Source: an uncultured Spartobacteria bacterium (lineage in GTDB: Bacteria > Verrucomicrobiota > Verrucomicrobiia > Chthoniobacterales > Chthoniobacteraceae). From it: a stretch of DNA of 64,000 nucleotides. Below the pieces are notes generated by a model. The model saw only the letters and a list, made by a program, of their open reading frames with translations. It was not told the DNA's origin and searched no databases. The stretch is from positions 45,823 to 109,822 of the forward strand of contig CAIZLD010000010.1 of assembly GCA_903933715.1 (NCBI GenBank), read 5' to 3'. This document shows positions 60,948 through 64,000 of the stretch, one piece after another (the first letter of the stretch is position 1; each line of letters opens with the position of its first letter). Made by a program: the position numbers and the translations under genes.

Positions 60948-61757
60948 TTAGAGGGTGATTTTCCCCTCAAAGCAGAAGTCGGCCGGGCCGGTGAGGGTGA
61001 CGTTCTCATATTGACCCGTGCCGCTGGTTTCAAACCCGACGCTCAAGGTGTCGCCGCCGCGCACTTGAACCGCCACGGGGGATGTGGCTCCCGTCAATTC
61101 GTGGAACACCAGCGCACTGGCCACGACACCCGTGCCGCACGCCAGCGTCTCGGCTTCTACGCCGCGTTCGTAAGTGCGAATGGCGAGGGTTTGGGAATCC
61201 AGCGCGTGAATGAAATTGGCATTCGTCCCCTTGGGCGCAAAATGGGTGTGGTAACGCAGCCCCGCCCCGTATTCGGCCACCGGGACGCTGTCCAAATCGT
61301 CCACAATCACCACGGCATGGGGAACGCCGGTGTTAACCGAGTGAACGGTCAAATTGGCGCAGGAGAGGGAAATCTTCTCATTGAGACGCATCCCTTGCGG
61401 CTCGCTCATGGACAGACGAACGTTTTCGCCGACGAGTTCGGCGGAGATCACGCCCGCCTGCGTTTCAAAACTGATCCGGTCGCAACGGCCCGCCAGTCGC
61501 GCGGCGAAGCGGGAAAAACAGCGCGCCCCGTTGCCGCACATCTCGGCTTCGCCGCCGTCGGCATTATAATAGCGCATCCGAAAATCGGCCCCGTTCTGGG
61601 CGGGTTCGACCGCCAGCAAGCCGTCGGCTCCCACGCCGCGATGCCGGTCGCAAAGATGCGCGATGGTTTCGCGGCTCAAATTTAAATCGCCCGCACGGTT
61701 GTCCACGACCACAAAGTCGTTTCCCGCGCCGTTCATCTTGGTGAAATGCAAAATCAT
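60948..61757 (-). CDS. dapF: Diaminopimelate epimerase
   Basis: A 269-residue enzyme converting LL- to meso-diaminopimelate for lysine and peptidoglycan synthesis. It begins MILHFTKMNGAGNDFVVVDN and has the two catalytic cysteines in GGEAEMCGNGARCFSRFA and ETLACGTGVVASAL. DRHRGVGADGLLAVEP is also family-typical. ATG 61757 suits the N-terminal signature; the upstream extension is not conserved-looking. It follows tadA by 13 bases on the same strand. Confidence 0.96.
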   Translation of the reverse strand: MILHFTKMNGAGNDFVVVDNRAGDLNLSRETIAHLCDRHRGVGADGLLAVEPAQNGADFRMRYYNADGGEAEMCGNGARCFSRFAARLAGRCDRISFETQAGVISAELVGENVRLSMSEPQGMRLNEKISLSCANLTVHSVNTGVPHAVVIVDDLDSVPVAEYGAGLRYHTHFAPKGTNANFIHALDSQTLAIRTYERGVEAETLACGTGVVASALVFHELTGATSPVAVQVRGGDTLSVGFETSGTGQYENVTLTGPADFCFEGKITL

Positions 61758-61770
61758 GGCTTGGGTTTTA

Positions 61771-62313
61771 TCACAGCGGCGCATTAAGGCCAAGCGAGGA
61801 TGCGGCCCGGCGTTTTTCACCAAAGAACGAGCGGAGCAAATCGCGGCATTCATCCAGCCGAACGCCGGGGGTGATTTCGCATTGATGGTTCAAATTCGGG
61901 CTTTGGAGGATGTTGAAAAAGCCGCCCGCGCCGCCGCCTTTCGCGTCCGGACAGCCGAACACGACCCGGGCCAGCCGCGTGTGGACAATCGCTCCGGCGC
62001 ACATCGGGCACGGCTCCTTCGTGACGAAAAGCTCGCACTCGCTTAAACGCCAGTTGCCGATGACGCTTTCCGCCTGCGTGATGGCGAGCATCTCGGCGTG
62101 GGCGGTGGCATCGACGAGCTGCTCGACCTGATTGAAAGCCCGTGCAATCACCCGGCCTTTGTGGGTGATCACTGCGCCAATCGGGACTTCATCCGCGGCA
62201 TAGGCGCGCTGGGCCTGGCGGAGCGCCTCGCCCATGAAATAAGGGTCGCTTCGCAGGTCGATGATCGGCTCGGAGCCGGGGTTGGGTTCAAAATCCATCC
62301 CTTTTTCTACCAT
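61771..62313 (-). CDS. tadA: tRNA-specific adenosine deaminase
   Basis: A 180-residue cytidine-deaminase-fold enzyme that makes inosine at the wobble position of tRNA-Arg(ACG). Zinc and catalytic residues are in [14 protein letters not shown] (HAE) and [20 protein letters not shown] (PCxxC). [20 protein letters not shown] opens the domain. Start ATG 62313 or the ATG at 62298. It diverges from rplS and is followed by dapF. Confidence 0.95.
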   Translation of the reverse strand: MVEKGMDFEPNPGSEPIIDLRSDPYFMGEALRQAQRAYAADEVPIGAVITHKGRVIARAFNQVEQLVDATAHAEMLAITQAESVIGNWRLSECELFVTKEPCPMCAGAIVHTRLARVVFGCPDAKGGGAGGFFNILQSPNLNHQCEITPGVRLDECRDLLRSFFGEKRRAASSLGLNAPL

Positions 62314-62447
62314 GGCTGGGGCCGTTTTGCGTTGTTAAAAAGGGGCTGGGCGTGTTTTTTTCGCACCCTTCGGACGATTTGTATTTGCCTTGGTGGAAAA
62401 TTGGGGTAAATAACCCGGCTCTTTTCCATATTGAAGAGGCCACGACC

Positions 62448-62795
62448 ATGAACATCATCCAGACGATCGAACAGGAACAGTTTAAATCCGAAATCACCTC
62501 CTTTAAGGTGGGCGACAGCGTGCGGGTCCACACCCGCGTGGTCGAAGGCGATAAAGAACGCATCCAGATTTTCACCGGCATTGTGATTGCCCGCAAAGGC
62601 ACCGGCGTTAACGCCAGCTTCACCGTCCGCCGGATCTCCTACGGCGAAGGCGTCGAGCGCGTTTTCCCGATTCACTCGCCCCGCGTTGCCAAAATTGAAG
62701 TTGAAAAAGCCGGCGTTGCCCGCCGTGCGAAACTCAACTACCTGCGCGACCGTAAAGGCAAGCAGGCAATGGCCGTTCGCGAAAAGGCGATCTAA
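62448..62795 (+). CDS. rplS: Large ribosomal subunit protein bL19
   Basis: A 115-residue bL19 with [60 protein letters not shown] and [16 protein letters not shown] signatures. ATG 62448 gives the family-typical start [12 protein letters not shown] tentative promoter (TTGCCT at 62385-62390, TAAATA at 62407-62412, 16-base spacer) lies upstream. rnhB starts 12 bases after the stop. Confidence 0.97.
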   Translation: MNIIQTIEQEQFKSEITSFKVGDSVRVHTRVVEGDKERIQIFTGIVIARKGTGVNASFTVRRISYGEGVERVFPIHSPRVAKIEVEKAGVARRAKLNYLRDRKGKQAMAVREKAI

Positions 62796-62807
62796 GATTC
62801 TTTGCCG

Positions 62808-63431
62808 ATGCGGTGCTCCCTCCGCCACGAGCGCAAACTGCGCAAGAAGGGGGTGCGTCTCATCGCAGGGGTCGATGAAGCAGGCCGCGGTCCTCTGGCT
62901 GGTCCAGTGGTCGCGGCTGCTGTCGTTTTACCGGAGAAGTTCCGGCACAAGGTTCTCAACGATTCCAAGCAACTCAGCGCCGCTGTTCGTGAAGAACTTT
63001 ATTTGGAGTTGACGCGCCCGGGGAACGGCATTGGTTGGGCGGTTTCCATCTCCGGGAGCGACGAGGTGGACCGCATCAATATTTTGAGGGCCACCCACCA
63101 GGCGATGCGCCGCGCCGTGGCTGCGCTCGCCATTGCGCCCGAGCATGTTTTGATTGACGGCTTGCCGGTGCGACCGTTCCCCATTCCGCAAACCGCTTTG
63201 GTCGGTGGGGACGCCTTGAGCCTCTCGATTGCGGCGGCCAGCGTTATTGCCAAAGTCACGCGCGACCGGATCATGGTGGAAATGGACGCGCTTTATCCCG
63301 GTTACAATTTTTCCCAACACAAAGGCTATGGAACGGCCGAACATCTTGATAAACTACGCCTCCATGGGCCTTGTCCGATCCATCGCCGAAGTTTTATGCC
63401 GGTTGCTCAAGCGCAACTCGATCTCCTCTGA
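62808..63431 (+). CDS. rnhB: Ribonuclease HII
   Basis: A 207-residue RNase HII that removes RNA from RNA-DNA hybrids. The active-site motif is LIAGVDEAGRGPLAGPVVAA near residue 20 (D, E). Further family features are LNDSKQLSAAVREEL, LSIAAASVIAKVTRDRIMVE (Asp) and YPGYNFSQHKGYGTAEHL. Start ATG 62808. It follows rplS, a widely conserved order, and overlaps yraN by 68 bases. Confidence 0.95.
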   Translation: MRCSLRHERKLRKKGVRLIAGVDEAGRGPLAGPVVAAAVVLPEKFRHKVLNDSKQLSAAVREELYLELTRPGNGIGWAVSISGSDEVDRINILRATHQAMRRAVAALAIAPEHVLIDGLPVRPFPIPQTALVGGDALSLSIAAASVIAKVTRDRIMVEMDALYPGYNFSQHKGYGTAEHLDKLRLHGPCPIHRRSFMPVAQAQLDLL

Positions 63432-63807
63432 TCCGCGCCATGACCTTGGGCGGCGGGGGGAGGGACTTGCGGCGCAATATCTGCGCCGGATGGGCTACAA
63501 AGTGATCCACCACAACTACCGGGCTCCGAACGGGGGCGAAGTTGACCTGGTTTGCCGTGACCGGGACACGCTGGTGTTTGTGGAAGTCAAAACCAGAAGC
63601 AGCGACGCTTTCGGAACCCCGGCTGAGGCGGTCACCTCCTCCAAGCAGCAGCTCATCGCGCGGGGCGCACTGGCCTGGCTCAAGATGCTGAAAAATCCGG
63701 ACATTGCATTCCGGTTCGACATCGCCGAAGTGCGGATCACCGGCAAAAAAGCCGAAATCAACGTGATCCAGAACGCCTTTGTTTTGCCGGAACCGTACCG
63801 ATATTAG
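63364..63807 (+). CDS. yraN: UPF0102/YraN family nuclease-like protein
   Basis: A 147-residue YraN protein with an endonuclease-like fold. DLGRRGEGLAAQYLRRMGYK is the classical G-x-x-G-E-x-x-A opening, and NGGEVDLVCRDRDTLVFVEV with KTRSSDAFGTPAEAV holds GEIDLI..FVEVKxR-type residues (D, E, K). The exact start is uncertain: ATG 63364 leaves a 68-base overlap with rnhB and about 27 extra residues before the domain. rplS-rnhB-yraN is a common gene order. Role unknown. Confidence 0.88.
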   Translation: MGLVRSIAEVLCRLLKRNSISSDPRHDLGRRGEGLAAQYLRRMGYKVIHHNYRAPNGGEVDLVCRDRDTLVFVEVKTRSSDAFGTPAEAVTSSKQQLIARGALAWLKMLKNPDIAFRFDIAEVRITGKKAEINVIQNAFVLPEPYRY

Positions 63808-63823
63808 GGTGGGTTCTCTGAAG

Positions 63824-63890
63824 GTTTCTCGCAAAGCCGCAAAGCCGCAAAGGAGCGTTCTCGTTCCCAATCTCGTTCCTGTTTAGCCCG
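63824..63890. repeat. Family 2 GCAAAGCC repeat run and CTCGTTCC motif
   Basis: GCAAAGCC is repeated at 63831-63850, the same period and core as the ACGCAAAG repeats at 58043. CTCGTTCC occurs twice nearby (63861-63868 and 63872-63879), recalling GGAACGAGG after the hairpins at 7351. Downstream to 64000 I see no gene, only AT/GC-mixed non-coding sequence. Confidence 0.5.
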
Positions 63891-64000
63891 AAGGAGAGAA
63901 AAAGCTTGTACATAGAGGGATGAGGTGAAAAAGTAGGGTATTGAATTCGCTTGTCCCATTAAGCCGTGAGCAAGTAACCCTGCTTGTAAAGGAAGCGCCG

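Noticed and set aside
60069..61685. A 538-residue plus-strand open frame opposite cysS and dapF
   Set aside because: It spans two well-identified genes on the other strand and has antisense-type composition.
1..64000. tRNA, rRNA, IS element or integrase genes
   Set aside because: Reading the intergenic stretches gave no cloverleaf, rRNA segment, transposase or integrase frame; a tRNAscan or Rfam run would be the decisive check.

Overview
The window is dense bacterial chromosome of fairly high GC and most probably comes from the phylum Verrucomicrobiota (Chthoniobacter/Spartobacteria-like). The main evidence is a Verru_Chthon-type pseudopilin cassette (37519-42816), a family set named for Verrucomicrobium and Chthoniobacter. 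A PEP-CTERM exported protein lies next to it, and several lineage-typical traits support the call: ExbB-ExbD-large TPR operon, AddAB-like nuclease, DUF6599/DUF362 proteins, and intergenic palindromic repeats. No rRNA, tRNA, CRISPR array, transposase or integrase was seen. No gene-free stretch exceeds about 300 bases.

Layout. 1-4296: five glycosyltransferase genes in two divergent groups. 4445-7301: an orphan RND-type membrane fusion protein with a MarR regulator and candidate operator, then rlmN. 7374-11526: an ExbB-ExbD-TPR envelope operon on the minus strand, divergent from uvrC. 13258-17435: five genes around an N4-gp56-type major capsid protein, a phage structural island between uvrC and the ribosomal genes rplU-rpmA, without terminase, portal, tail or integrase. 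18237-22844: ispF, a flavin reductase, an ECF sigma factor, a DsbD-like reductase and trmB. 22845-28699: an AddA/AddB-like helicase-nuclease pair.

29263-36360: a respiratory island with a Rieske protein, a cytochrome b with a fused cytochrome c domain, haem O synthase (opposite strand), and a caa3-type oxidase (subunit II with fused cytochrome c, I, III, CtaG, small membrane protein). 36621-42816: the PEP-CTERM gene divergent from the pseudopilin cassette C-A-D. 42913-49637: a B12-binding radical SAM protein and a tightly overlapped five-gene glycan operon (two epimerases, methyltransferase, polyprenyl-phosphate-type glycosyltransferase, ArnT-like membrane enzyme). 49679-51046: DUF134 and COG0523 genes. 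51242-58032: a redox cluster (Tat-exported Fe-S aldo/keto reductase, DUF6599, Tat-exported DUF362, NapH/NapG-like membrane ferredoxin) followed by a zinc-ribbon protein and a HEAT-methyltransferase fusion. 58130-63807: housekeeping genes (TPR protein, hexapeptide transferase, cysS, dapF, tadA, rplS, rnhB, yraN).

The most interesting system is the pseudopilin cassette. Its three proteins look like counterparts of the type II secretion tip pseudopilins (GspK-like A without Glu+5; GspJ- and GspH-like C and D with Glu+5). It sits beside a PEP-CTERM protein that could be cargo or partner. The phage capsid island is the second candidate. Three families of dispersed intergenic inverted repeats mark several operon boundaries.
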